Origin: Thalassotalea piscium
Lineage (GTDB): Bacteria > Pseudomonadota > Gammaproteobacteria > Enterobacterales > Alteromonadaceae
Direction of reading: 5' to 3'
DNA: 64,000 nt
NCBI RefSeq assembly: GCF_030295935.1
Contig: NZ_AP027362.1
Coordinates: 992,001-1,056,000, forward strand
Positions 37,536 through 46,238 of the stretch are shown here, in pieces. Numbering within the stretch: the first letter of the stretch is position 1; each line of letters opens with the position of its first letter. The position numbers and the translations under genes were made by a program. The notes under the pieces are model-generated. The model was not told the origin of the DNA and did not search any database. It worked only from the letters and a program-made list of their open reading frames with translations.

Positions 37536-39266
37536 TTATTCTTGTAGATGAGATTCATTTAACCCCTGTTGGTCTCGCCATGCTTTTTGATGTAATTGAT
37601 AAATAGCATGGCTGCCTAAGTAATTTATGGGGATTGTATCTTTCAAAACAAAAAAGTTTTTCGGAAATTCAAATGCGCCGTAGAGCATTGGCAATGTCAA
37701 CCATGCCTGTTCGACTTCAAGCTTATCTAAAGCCTTTAAGCGAGTTAGCGGGCTTGCACCATATTTGCTTGCGATTGTCCAACCCCATTCCCCGAAGCTT
37801 GGTACATTGTCGTGGTATTGCTCTACTTGGGCAAAGTTTGCTGCAGCCACGGTTTTACCAATGGCAATAAAGGCTTCTTTAGCGTGATATGGGCTTGCTG
37901 ATTGAATAGCAATAATACCATCACCGGCTAGAAGCTGGCTTAATCGCGCATAAAAGTTCACTGAATAAAGTTTATTGAGATCGGGGTGGCTGGGATCAGG
38001 CAAGTCAACAATAATGGTGTCAAATGCAACTTTATTGGCGAGTAATTCGTCAATTGCGAGAAAGGCATCTTGGTACCTAATTTTTACTCTTGGATCAGAA
38101 AAACTTTGCTGTGTTAGTTGACTTATTTGGTGTGCAAGGGTGCTAGGAAGTTTTTCAAAGGGACGCTGAAATATGTCTATCAACTCCTTGTCTAAGTCGA
38201 TAAGTGTTACTTCTTTTGGAGACCATGCTAAAACATCTCTGAGGGCTAGGCCATCACCACCACCAATAATTAGAACTTTGTCTTGGCGAGCTGATGCAGC
38301 TAGTGCAGGCGTAACAAGGTAATTGTGGTAAATATGTTCATCAGCTGAAGAAAACTGTAAACGGCCATTAATATAAAAATTTATAATTGGCTGATGCTCG
38401 CCACCGATATTTCGCTCGGTAAACGTTAATTGTTGGTAGCGGGTTTTGTCGGTATAAACTACTTTATCTAAATACAGTAAGTTACTCATTTGATTGAGCC
38501 ATTGGTTACCATGCTGATAAATAAAGAAAATTAAAACCAGTAATAGCAAATGAAGGGCTAGTAAGAGCTTTTTCCATTTTAATCTATGCCAATAGAAAGT
38601 AATAAAGGCAAGCCCTGCTGCTAGGTTTAAGGCCGCGGTCAATGCACTGGCTTTGCTAATATCAATGGCTAATAAAAAAATTACCCAAATAGCGGCACCG
38701 ATGCCTGCACCAATATAATCAGCACCATAAATAGTGCCTAAATTATTTTTTAGATGTTTCTGGTGGATATGTTCGCGAATTTGGGCAATTAACGGGATTT
38801 CCATACCAATAAAAAAACCCAGTAATAACCCAAAAAAGTAAGGGCTATTAAATGCAAGAAAACTGACTTGCTTTAAATAACCACCTCGCGGAGTTATATC
38901 TGGCGGTAATGAAAACATTTCAGCTACAAGTTGTGGAAATGTTTGGCTTAGTGCGATGAGCCCACCAATAATTAAGATGGCGCTACTGCCTAAAAATGCA
39001 ATGATTAGCTCTAACCAAACGAAACCATTGAATGCACAACGAATTTTGCGTGCGGCGAAAGCGCCTAAACCCATAGCTACAATCATTAAACCGATCATAG
39101 TATAAATAGCACTTTCCATCACGCCAAGAACGCGACCTGCGTAATGTGAAAGTAAATACTCGTATATTAGACCACAGCCTGCTAAAACGGCCATGGTAAT
39201 AATTAACAGTATATCGTGCTTTATTAGATCATAACGACCTAACAGCGTTGCATCTGATTGTTTCAA
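37536..39266 (-). CDS. Membrane-embedded polyamine aminopropyltransferase (spermidine synthase-like)
   Basis: A 576-residue protein with about seven hydrophobic segments over residues 15-245, followed by a spermidine-synthase Rossmann domain. The methylthioadenosine-binding motif VLIIGGGDGLALRDVLAW is near residue 325, followed by VTLIDLDKELIDIF and the catalytic DLPDPSHPDLNKLYS near 425. Membrane-fused synthases of this type occur beside PspA and DUF350 genes in many bacteria. The substrate may be a polyamine or another decarboxy-SAM acceptor; not shown. It is the last gene of the lipoprotein-DUF350-synthase transcript. Confidence 0.87.
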   Translation of the reverse strand: MKQSDATLLGRYDLIKHDILLIITMAVLAGCGLIYEYLLSHYAGRVLGVMESAIYTMIGLMIVAMGLGAFAARKIRCAFNGFVWLELIIAFLGSSAILIIGGLIALSQTFPQLVAEMFSLPPDITPRGGYLKQVSFLAFNSPYFFGLLLGFFIGMEIPLIAQIREHIHQKHLKNNLGTIYGADYIGAGIGAAIWVIFLLAIDISKASALTAALNLAAGLAFITFYWHRLKWKKLLLALHLLLLVLIFFIYQHGNQWLNQMSNLLYLDKVVYTDKTRYQQLTFTERNIGGEHQPIINFYINGRLQFSSADEHIYHNYLVTPALAASARQDKVLIIGGGDGLALRDVLAWSPKEVTLIDLDKELIDIFQRPFEKLPSTLAHQISQLTQQSFSDPRVKIRYQDAFLAIDELLANKVAFDTIIVDLPDPSHPDLNKLYSVNFYARLSQLLAGDGIIAIQSASPYHAKEAFIAIGKTVAAANFAQVEQYHDNVPSFGEWGWTIASKYGASPLTRLKALDKLEVEQAWLTLPMLYGAFEFPKNFFVLKDTIPINYLGSHAIYQLHQKAWRDQQGLNESHLQE

Positions 39267-39305
39267 TGTTGATATTGTATGTTAAGGCTTATAAAGCGCT
39301 GAACC

Positions 39306-40208
39306 TTAAGCCATTAGCGCTGTTAAAATTAATGCAATTGAAATACTTATAGCCATTTCAACACTCGCAACACCAATATTACTTTGATGGTCTACTTCTT
39401 CTACTAAGTTGATACCCCATAATATTATGCGTTTAGCGATAGCTGTTAAAATAGAAACCAGTAATGTCATTACAATACTAAACACTAACCAAGCGAAAAT
39501 ATTGAACCATAAAGTGTCAGGACTATAACTTAAAAAGTAACTGGCTGCAGTTACTGCTAATGCGGTGCTAATTACCTGTCCGCTATAGCGAATAGCTAAC
39601 GCTACTTGCCCATTTTCAAATGCTTCTTGTAAACTGTCGTTTTGGTTGTTTTTAGCGTATTGGTATTCTCTGATGCGCGTGACAAGTACGAGCATTGCTT
39701 GAGATACAATAAAGCCACATATAATGGCGGTAAACGTACTTATATCGATGCCATGAACCCAAAGCAAAACAGCGCGGATAACTATTGCCGTTGCAATAGT
39801 ACTAGCTGCGTCTACAAGACCAACACTAATGTTTTTCGCTTTAATTTGTTCAGCCTTATTTAATTTGTTAAGCGCGACTCGATCATGAATAACTCGGCCA
39901 AGTTTGATTAAAACAAGCCCTAGGATGCCATAAGTAAACATACCAACAGCTTCCATTAAATAACTTTCTGCATTCTCTCCAGTAATTGCCCCCGTTAATA
40001 CAATACCCAAAGCTGTAACACTACCAGCTAAACTTATACCAAAAGCAAAGTTATCTTCTTTTGCTAGCTCGTCAGTTGAACTAACTTTAGCTGATACCCC
40101 TGATACAAAGCGCATTGCACCTAATAGAATGATCGCAATAGAAATATCTATCGCAAGAAAGATAAGTAAGTCTAAGTTTAACCCTGTGATTTCAAACAAT
40201 GTATTCAT
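39306..40208 (-). CDS. DUF350 membrane protein (YjfL-like)
   Basis: A 300-residue protein with about eight hydrophobic segments in two similar halves, each carrying a DUF350 unit (LAGSVTALGIVLTGAI in the first and IRYSGQVISTALAVTAASYF in the second). E. coli YjfL has one DUF350 region and lies in the same cluster. Function unknown; a channel or membrane-fluidity sensor has been suggested for such small helical pairs, but nothing here proves it. 39 bp before the spermidine-synthase gene. Confidence 0.88.
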   Translation of the reverse strand: MNTLFEITGLNLDLLIFLAIDISIAIILLGAMRFVSGVSAKVSSTDELAKEDNFAFGISLAGSVTALGIVLTGAITGENAESYLMEAVGMFTYGILGLVLIKLGRVIHDRVALNKLNKAEQIKAKNISVGLVDAASTIATAIVIRAVLLWVHGIDISTFTAIICGFIVSQAMLVLVTRIREYQYAKNNQNDSLQEAFENGQVALAIRYSGQVISTALAVTAASYFLSYSPDTLWFNIFAWLVFSIVMTLLVSILTAIAKRIILWGINLVEEVDHQSNIGVASVEMAISISIALILTALMA

Positions 40209-40231
40209 AATAATTCCTTGACTGCCTCTCG

Positions 40232-41230
40232 TTATTTGCCACGTCTAAAGCTACGAGAAGTGGTACTTTTACTGTTTCTAAAATTGCCACCTTGGGCATA
40301 AGAAGATTTTTTAGCGTTACTACTTTTTTTGGCATATCTGCTGTTATTAGTGGTAGCTGAGTTAAAACGTTTCGCGCTTGTTTGGGCTTGTTTACTCTGC
40401 CCTGAAAGGCTTGAAGAGCCTGTACGATTTTTACTGTAAGCGCTGGTATATTTTTGCCCGCGACTTTCAAATGATTTACGTGTACGGGTATCGAGTTGTG
40501 TTTGCTTTTGCAGTTGCCCAGGAGAGCTGTAACGTGTACGACCATAATCATGGTAATAGCTGTAGTTACGTGAACGCCCCCATTGGTTGTAGGAAACACG
40601 ACGACGAGAATCAAGCAGGTTATCCATCATGGCGTACATGCCATACCATTGCCAAAATGACATGCCATTACTGCCTGTTGTCCAACTACCGTAATTAGGA
40701 TTCCCAATTAGCTGTTCACCAACACCAAAGTCTTGTGCATTATTTGCCGCCAAGCTTTGTGACTTAGATAAGGAATTTACTCTCGGTAATAAACCATCAG
40801 ACATATCTGCTAGCACATTAAGCGGATCGCTCAATGCATCAGAATATAAAACAGGATCTGCCGCTTGATAAATGTTAAGTATTTCTTCGTAACGTGCATT
40901 ATTATCAACAAAAAGCTCAGGACTATTCTTGACGGTATTTAACCTATCAACAATTGACTTATAAATAGGGCTTGCGGTAGTTGCTTCTTTACGAAACTCA
41001 TTCACAAGTTCAACAAAGTCAGGTTTTAGTTCAACCACCTTGTCTGCATATTGTTTAATAAGTATAGCGTTACGAACCTGATTACTATCAAGTGCTTGCC
41101 CTAGCTGTTCAACACGTTGCTGGGTGATCGGCAATTGCTTTTCAATTTGTTCAACAACAGGGTCTGAACAGCCAAACAAGGCTAACATTAGACTTAAAAT
41201 AATGATTTTTGAATAGTGCATTTCTGCCAT
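40232..41230 (-). CDS. Lipoprotein with basic Ser/Arg-rich tail (YjfM/YgiB-like layout)
   Basis: A 332-residue lipoprotein. The signal peptide ends in the lipobox LALFGC (Cys near residue 21). Residues about 25-130 are helical, a short hydrophobic/aromatic patch MSFWQWYGMYAMMDNLL follows near 195, and the last 130 residues are very basic, rich in Ser, Arg, Lys, Tyr, Gln, and Asn and probably disordered. E. coli YjfM/YgiB (DUF1190) have the same order of parts, but homology is not certain. ATG at 41230 is chosen because GAGGAA precedes it; the longer frame from 41281 would bury the signal peptide. The next Met (three codons on) is also possible. First gene of the DUF350-synthase transcript. 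Confidence 0.8.
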   Translation of the reverse strand: MAEMHYSKIIILSLMLALFGCSDPVVEQIEKQLPITQQRVEQLGQALDSNQVRNAILIKQYADKVVELKPDFVELVNEFRKEATTASPIYKSIVDRLNTVKNSPELFVDNNARYEEILNIYQAADPVLYSDALSDPLNVLADMSDGLLPRVNSLSKSQSLAANNAQDFGVGEQLIGNPNYGSWTTGSNGMSFWQWYGMYAMMDNLLDSRRRVSYNQWGRSRNYSYYHDYGRTRYSSPGQLQKQTQLDTRTRKSFESRGQKYTSAYSKNRTGSSSLSGQSKQAQTSAKRFNSATTNNSRYAKKSSNAKKSSYAQGGNFRNSKSTTSRSFRRGK

Positions 41231-41276
41231 AGTTTCCTCAAAAATGCTATGGTTATCATTTATTAATAACACTTGT

Positions 41277-41289
41277 GACATAATATGTC
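41277..41289. promoter_or_regulatory. Palindromic operator site upstream of the lipoprotein gene
   Basis: GACATAATATGTC, identical to the two sites upstream of yjfI, lies about 47 bp before the lipoprotein ATG. This supports co-regulation of both transcripts. The region is also the divergent gap to glnE. Confidence 0.75.
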
Positions 41290-41404
41290 CAACTGTTTAT
41301 TGATAAAAATTTACTATGAATAAACAATAATAAATGTATTAATAAAAACGTATAACAAAATTTTAACGTACTGTAGCACATTGCACAATCAAGTTGAGGC
41401 CTAA

Positions 41405-44269
41405 ATGAAAACACTTACTCGTAAAAACTTTCTTCCTATCTTAGTTAAACAGGAGAATTTACGATGGTCACAATTTTCAGAACAATATCCCCAAAGCTAT
41501 TTAGGGTTAGATCAAGCGCAATTAAATGATTTTAAAAGCGCATTAGCCTTAAGCGATTTTATTTTTAATAGTGCGATTCAAGCGCCTGAAATTGTAGTTG
41601 AATTATTTCAGGGGGCACAATTTGAACACAGCATTGATTACTTAACTGAATTAAACACAATATTAGCTAGTTGTGAGTCTGAAGAGCAATTACATCGCTT
41701 GTTAAGACGTTATCGGTTAAAAGCTATGGTAACTATTGCCGTTGCCGACTTACTGTATAACGTAGCCCTTGATTTCTCATTGCAGAGGCTATCAAAACTA
41801 GCAGATGCACTAATTTTGTCAGCACTAAACTGGCTGTCAGGGTTTTGCTATAAACAATGGGGGGTACCTCAAAATGATAAAGGTGAAACTATGCCTTTAC
41901 TTGTTTATGGCATGGGAAAATTAGGTGGAAACGAGTTGAACTTTTCTTCAGATATTGACCTTATTTTTGCGTACCCAGAAAAAGGGCAAACCAAAGGTGC
42001 AAGGCGTGAATTAGACAACCAACAGTTTTTTATTCGACTAGGGCAAAAGTTAATTACAGCATTGCATCAACAGACTGCAGATGGTTTTGTGTATCGAGTT
42101 GATATGCGATTACGCCCTTTTGGTGATAGTGGTCCGTTAGTACTTACTTTTAATGCAATGGAAGACTATTACCAAGAGCAAGGTCGTGATTGGGAGCGTT
42201 ATGCGATGTTAAAAGCGCGTTTAATTGGTGAAGGAAAGTATCATTTGCAGCTTTCAAGCTTATTAAGGCCTTTTGTTTATCGTCGTTATATCGACTTTAG
42301 CGTAATAGACAGTTTACGCCGTATGAAAGCAATGATCGCCCAAGAGGTAAGGCGAAAACAATTGGCTAATAATATTAAATTGGGCGCTGGAGGGATTCGA
42401 GAAGTTGAATTTATAGTACAAGTTTTTCAACTAATTAGAGGCGGTCGAATTAAAGCCTTACAGCAACGAAATTTACTGACGGTTTTACCTTTATTGGTTG
42501 AGCATGGTGAAATAAGTAAGCAAAGTGAACAAGTACTTGAAAGTACTTATAGGTTCTTGCGCCGTGTTGAAAATATTATACAAGCATTGGCTGATCAACA
42601 AACGCAAACTTTGCCAGATTCACCGTTAGATCAGGCTAGAATATTGTTTGTATTAGGTGATGATCAGTTCCCAACTTGGCATAGCTTTTTAGATCACCTG
42701 CAGGCCTTGATGCAGGGTGTTCATCAAGAGTTTAATAAGCTGATTGGAGAGGAAAGCCCACATCATCAAACTGAAGATCACCATTGGGCTACCTTGTGGG
42801 ATAGCCAATGGGATGATCAGGAGTCGATTGAATGGATTGTTCAATCACAATCTCATTGGCCAGCGGCTCAAATGTGGCAGTTGTTAAAAAGCTTTAGAGA
42901 AGATAATAAAAAGCGCAGTATTGGTAGTCGTGGGCGACAAGTCTTAGATAAGTTAATTCCATTGTTGTTGTCGTATTTAGTTGATCTTAAAGCCGATGAA
43001 ACGGCACTACAACGTATTTTATTAGTGATTGATAAAGTTTCAACTAGAACAGCCTATTTAGAGCTACTTTATGAAAATGAAGGCGCATTAAAGCATTTAG
43101 TTAAACTTTGCCAAGTAAGCCAGTGGATAGCAGAGCACATTATAAAATACCCTATTTTATTAGATGAGCTTATCGACCCTACATTATTGAATTCACCTCC
43201 AGCATTAAGTAGTTATTCAGAGCACCTACGAGAAAGTTTACTTCGGGTGCCAGAAGAGGACCTAGAAGCACAAATGGAGTTGTTACGACAATTCAAACAA
43301 GCGCAGCAATTACGTATTGCAGTCGCTGATATTGTCGGCGTTTTGCCTATTACCAAAGTGAGTGACCATTTAACTGCATTAGCGCAAGCAATAGTGGGTG
43401 AAGTAATTAATATGGCATGGCAGCAAGTTACACTGCGCTATGGTGTGCCAAGCTCTATTGCTTTACTCGATAACAAAGCATTTGCAGTAATAGGTTACGG
43501 TAAAATGGGAGGGATTGAATTGGGCTATGCCTCAGACCTCGATTTAGTTTTTATTCATAACTGCGCCCCTAATGATTTAACTAATGGCGCGAGAAAAGTT
43601 GTGGCTAGTCAATTTTATGCAAAATTAGCACAACGGATCACTCATATTTTTAGTACAAGAATGAACAGTGGTATTTTATATGATCTTGATATGCGATTAA
43701 GGCCCTCCGGCAATTCAGGGGTATTAGTTGTTCATATTGACAGTTTTGAACAATATCAGCTAGATGAAGCATGGACATGGGAGCATCAAGCATTAGTACG
43801 AGCGCGTGCTATTTATGGGCATAAAGAACTGGTTGATAAGTTTAATGAGATACGTAAAAACACATTAACTAAACCACGCGATGTTAATGATTTACAAGCA
43901 GCAGTAGTAGAAATGCGCAATAAAATGCAAAGTCATCTTGATAAATCGACATTAACTGAAAATGATATTAAGCAAAGTAGAGGAGGGTTAGTCGATATAG
44001 AGTTTTTAGCTCAGTATTTAGTGTTAGCCAATTATCCAAGTCATGTAAACGAATGGCTACCTTCAGATAATATTCATATCTTCAAAACACTACTTAATTG
44101 GCAAGTGATAACAACTGAAGAATGTGAAAAATTGATCAGTCATTACTGTCAGCTTCGTGACTTTGGTCATCATTGTGTACTTAAAAATAAAGCGAACCTA
44201 ATGCCGATGTCTGAGTTTGAAAGTTATGCAAAAGTTACAAATAATATTTTTAATAAATACTTAACCTGA
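41405..44269 (+). CDS. glnE: Bifunctional glutamine synthetase adenylyltransferase / deadenylase
   Basis: Controls glutamine synthetase by adding or removing AMP. The 954-residue protein has two nucleotidyltransferase domains, each with a signature: GMGKLGGNELNFSSDIDLIF (about residue 170) and GYGKMGGIELGYASDLDLVF (about 698). Each is followed by RVDMRLRPFGDSG or DLDMRLRPSGNSG. The N-terminal copy is the adenylyl-removing half and the C-terminal copy the adenylyltransferase. Length is normal. The stop codon TGA is supplied by repeat element D, so the final residues (KYLT) may not be ancestral. Confidence 0.97.
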   Translation: MKTLTRKNFLPILVKQENLRWSQFSEQYPQSYLGLDQAQLNDFKSALALSDFIFNSAIQAPEIVVELFQGAQFEHSIDYLTELNTILASCESEEQLHRLLRRYRLKAMVTIAVADLLYNVALDFSLQRLSKLADALILSALNWLSGFCYKQWGVPQNDKGETMPLLVYGMGKLGGNELNFSSDIDLIFAYPEKGQTKGARRELDNQQFFIRLGQKLITALHQQTADGFVYRVDMRLRPFGDSGPLVLTFNAMEDYYQEQGRDWERYAMLKARLIGEGKYHLQLSSLLRPFVYRRYIDFSVIDSLRRMKAMIAQEVRRKQLANNIKLGAGGIREVEFIVQVFQLIRGGRIKALQQRNLLTVLPLLVEHGEISKQSEQVLESTYRFLRRVENIIQALADQQTQTLPDSPLDQARILFVLGDDQFPTWHSFLDHLQALMQGVHQEFNKLIGEESPHHQTEDHHWATLWDSQWDDQESIEWIVQSQSHWPAAQMWQLLKSFREDNKKRSIGSRGRQVLDKLIPLLLSYLVDLKADETALQRILLVIDKVSTRTAYLELLYENEGALKHLVKLCQVSQWIAEHIIKYPILLDELIDPTLLNSPPALSSYSEHLRESLLRVPEEDLEAQMELLRQFKQAQQLRIAVADIVGVLPITKVSDHLTALAQAIVGEVINMAWQQVTLRYGVPSSIALLDNKAFAVIGYGKMGGIELGYASDLDLVFIHNCAPNDLTNGARKVVASQFYAKLAQRITHIFSTRMNSGILYDLDMRLRPSGNSGVLVVHIDSFEQYQLDEAWTWEHQALVRARAIYGHKELVDKFNEIRKNTLTKPRDVNDLQAAVVEMRNKMQSHLDKSTLTENDIKQSRGGLVDIEFLAQYLVLANYPSHVNEWLPSDNIHIFKTLLNWQVITTEECEKLISHYCQLRDFGHHCVLKNKANLMPMSEFESYAKVTNNIFNKYLT

Positions 44270-44337
44270 GCTCGGGATAATGGATGTGCGCAAAAAATCG
44301 TAGCTTTGGTGTACTTAGCTTATCCCGAATTCAGGTT
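44263..44337. repeat. Repeat family D, copy 2 (75 bp), overlapping the glnE stop
   Basis: Arms AACCTGAGCTCGGGATAA and TTATCCCGAATTCAGGTT (16 of 18 paired) and internal CGTAGCTTTGGTGT, as in 1325-1409. The first seven bases of the left arm, AACCTGA, contain the glnE stop codon, so the hairpin forms right at the end of the message. Confidence 0.75.
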
Positions 44338-44347
44338 ACTTACAGTA

Positions 44348-44428
44348 ATACCAGTGTCATTAATTAAGTGATCTGCTTTATGCGCAGGGTAAGCAGTAAA
44401 ATACAAGGTGTTTATTTTCTCACGATAG
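44348..44428. repeat. Truncated repeat family C copy
   Basis: It starts ATACCAGTGTCATTAATTAA and runs with about 80% identity along the left half of the element at 5952 (AGTGATCT, then AAATACAAGG, then TTTATTTTC), but no right terminal repeat was found. It lies immediately beside the repeat D copy in the glnE / TcpQ-like gap. Confidence 0.65.
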
Positions 44429-44490
44429 ACTTTTGAGCCATTTAAGGGGATAAACCAGCTTTGTTGATTATACTTATTAATTAGATGGCG

Positions 44491-45171
44491 TTATCGTTTA
44501 GAGCCATCTAATAAAACACATTCCTCGTCAAGGTATTCATAATCTTGCTCTGTAATTATAAGTGTTCTATGTTGATTACAAAAGTAAGCTTTAACACCAT
44601 TGGGAAAATGACCTGCAACGGCTCTACTTATTTGATAAGTCATTTGTACTATATCTTTATTAATTCTAAAGGGGTCTTTAACCAAAAAGTCTTTATCAAG
44701 CCACCAAATAACATCTAAACCTGTTTCTTTAGCATATTCGGTTAGTTTTTGATTAAGTGTGTAACCAATACGAAAAGCAGCATTTTTATCACTACTGCGC
44801 CAATTACTTCTTAAGGGGCGGGTGACCATTTTCTTAGCAATTAATATATCTACCAAATCGCCTTTTGGCTCTGGAAGGTAAACGATGTTGTTTTTTACTC
44901 TGGGTCCTGAGTCTTCGTCGGTGCCTCGTAAGTTTGCGTAAAAACGAGACAAACCTTCAGCAGCAGCATTCGTACGTTTTTTAGCTACAACAGGCTGCTC
45001 CTCTGGTACATGGACCGATTCATCGGCTTGTTCTTTATCAGCTAGGATCTCTTCTGTTGAGAGTGTTTCTGTTGCTACTTCGGTAAACAATACTTCCTTA
45101 TTAGCAATAAGGAAGTACCCTAAAACAGCTAGAATTAATGCAAAGCCAATGATCCGAATCCAAAACATCAT
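44491..45171 (-). CDS. TcpQ-like single-pass membrane protein
   Basis: A 226-residue protein with one N-terminal membrane segment (residues 3-22) and an acidic/low-complexity linker (about 30-80). Its periplasmic C-terminal domain has IGYTLNQKLTEYAKETGLDVIWWLDKDFLVKDPFRINKD, a pattern like the TcpQ/PilL C-terminal domain found in toxin-coregulated pilus and type IV pilus proteins. No pilus genes are adjacent, so the assignment is by pattern only. It precedes nothing co-directional nearby except the acyltransferase 59 bp upstream on the same strand, possibly one transcript. Confidence 0.6.
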   Translation of the reverse strand: MMFWIRIIGFALILAVLGYFLIANKEVLFTEVATETLSTEEILADKEQADESVHVPEEQPVVAKKRTNAAAEGLSRFYANLRGTDEDSGPRVKNNIVYLPEPKGDLVDILIAKKMVTRPLRSNWRSSDKNAAFRIGYTLNQKLTEYAKETGLDVIWWLDKDFLVKDPFRINKDIVQMTYQISRAVAGHFPNGVKAYFCNQHRTLIITEQDYEYLDEECVLLDGSKR

Positions 45172-45230
45172 AAGTTGTAAATCTTTAAAAATATCAATAA
45201 TGATTAAGTATATACCATACTTAATATTTT

Positions 45231-46169
45231 TTATTTATACAACGACGGATCGCTCTCGTTTGGTCTTGTTTTAAAGCGGCGGTGAAGCCACATATATTGC
45301 GCAGGGTTTTGTATGATTGCTTTTTCAAGCTCTTGATTAATTAAAGTAATATCGGCGCGGTCATCATCGCTAGGAAAATTTTCAAGTTGCGGTTGGATCG
45401 TTAAGGTATAACCACTACCATCTTCATTTCTAGTAGGTATGATCATATGCGTAACCGTATTTTTTTGTCGAGCAAAGATAAGTGTTCCTGTAGTGGTTGC
45501 TGTTTCTTTAACAGCAAAAAAAGGAACAAAAAGACTGCGGTTTCTGCCATAGTCTTGGTCGGGTAAATAAATGCATGCTTCACCTTCATGTAAAGCACGA
45601 ATTAACCCTTTAACATCTCGTTTTCCTAACATGTATTTATTAGAGCGGCCACGGCCTCGATATTGAAAGTATTCCATTAATTGATTATTGTGCGGCCGAT
45701 AAAAAACTACCATCGGGTGCCCTGTACCTACACCTCTACAGCTTATTTCAGCACTTAAGTTGTGCATGGCAAGTAGCAAAATACCTTTACCTTGTTGCTG
45801 TGCGTTTTCAATATGTTCAACTCCTATCACCTTGCACTTTCGTTTGACGCGCCAATCAGGCCACCACCAACCCATGCCAGTTTCGAAAAGTGCAATGCCT
45901 GTATTTTCAAAGTTTTTAATTAATAATTCCTGGCGCTCTTTGTCTGACATTTCAGGAAAACACAACGCTAAATTTGTTTGTGCTACTCGTTTTCTGCTAG
46001 ACCCGAGCTTTAACAACAGTCGACCTAATGCTTTTCCCATTAACAGTTGAAGGCGATATGGCAGCCAAGAAATACTGTATAAAATAAAAACCCCGAGCCA
46101 AGTAAGCCAATACTTAGGGAGTAGAAATGACAATTTGAAATTAGGTTGAAGAATGCTGTTTTTACTCAC
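45231..46169 (-). CDS. Lipid A late acyltransferase (LpxL/LpxM family)
   Basis: Transfers a secondary acyl chain from acyl-ACP to Kdo-lipid A precursor at the inner membrane. 312 residues; N-terminal membrane anchor (about 13-35), the catalytic H-X4-D/E motif as HNLSAE near residue 135, and the conserved FYRPHNNQLMEYFQYRGRGR, GKRDVKGLIRALHEGEACIYLPDQDYG and VPFFAVKETATTTG segments. GTG start at 46169. It is divergent from hldE, which also makes an LPS precursor. LpxL versus LpxM cannot be settled from sequence by eye. Confidence 0.92.
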   Translation of the reverse strand: MSKNSILQPNFKLSFLLPKYWLTWLGVFILYSISWLPYRLQLLMGKALGRLLLKLGSSRKRVAQTNLALCFPEMSDKERQELLIKNFENTGIALFETGMGWWWPDWRVKRKCKVIGVEHIENAQQQGKGILLLAMHNLSAEISCRGVGTGHPMVVFYRPHNNQLMEYFQYRGRGRSNKYMLGKRDVKGLIRALHEGEACIYLPDQDYGRNRSLFVPFFAVKETATTTGTLIFARQKNTVTHMIIPTRNEDGSGYTLTIQPQLENFPSDDDRADITLINQELEKAIIQNPAQYMWLHRRFKTRPNESDPSLYK

Positions 46170-46238
46170 GGTATGATTTTAACTCATTGAAATTCATGTG
46201 GTACACTATACCGTATTATATCTGTTATGGGACCAATG

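Noticed and set aside
40192-40614. 140-codon minus-strand frame inside the lipoprotein gene
   Set aside because: It is in another frame of the low-complexity tail on the same strand; the lipoprotein frame has a signal peptide and a good ribosome-binding site.
41228-41281. Upstream start of the lipoprotein at 41281 and a Fur-like GTTATCATT
   Set aside because: The longer frame would place 17 polar residues before the signal peptide and has no ribosome-binding site; the Fur-like match is short and inside the leader, so not supported.
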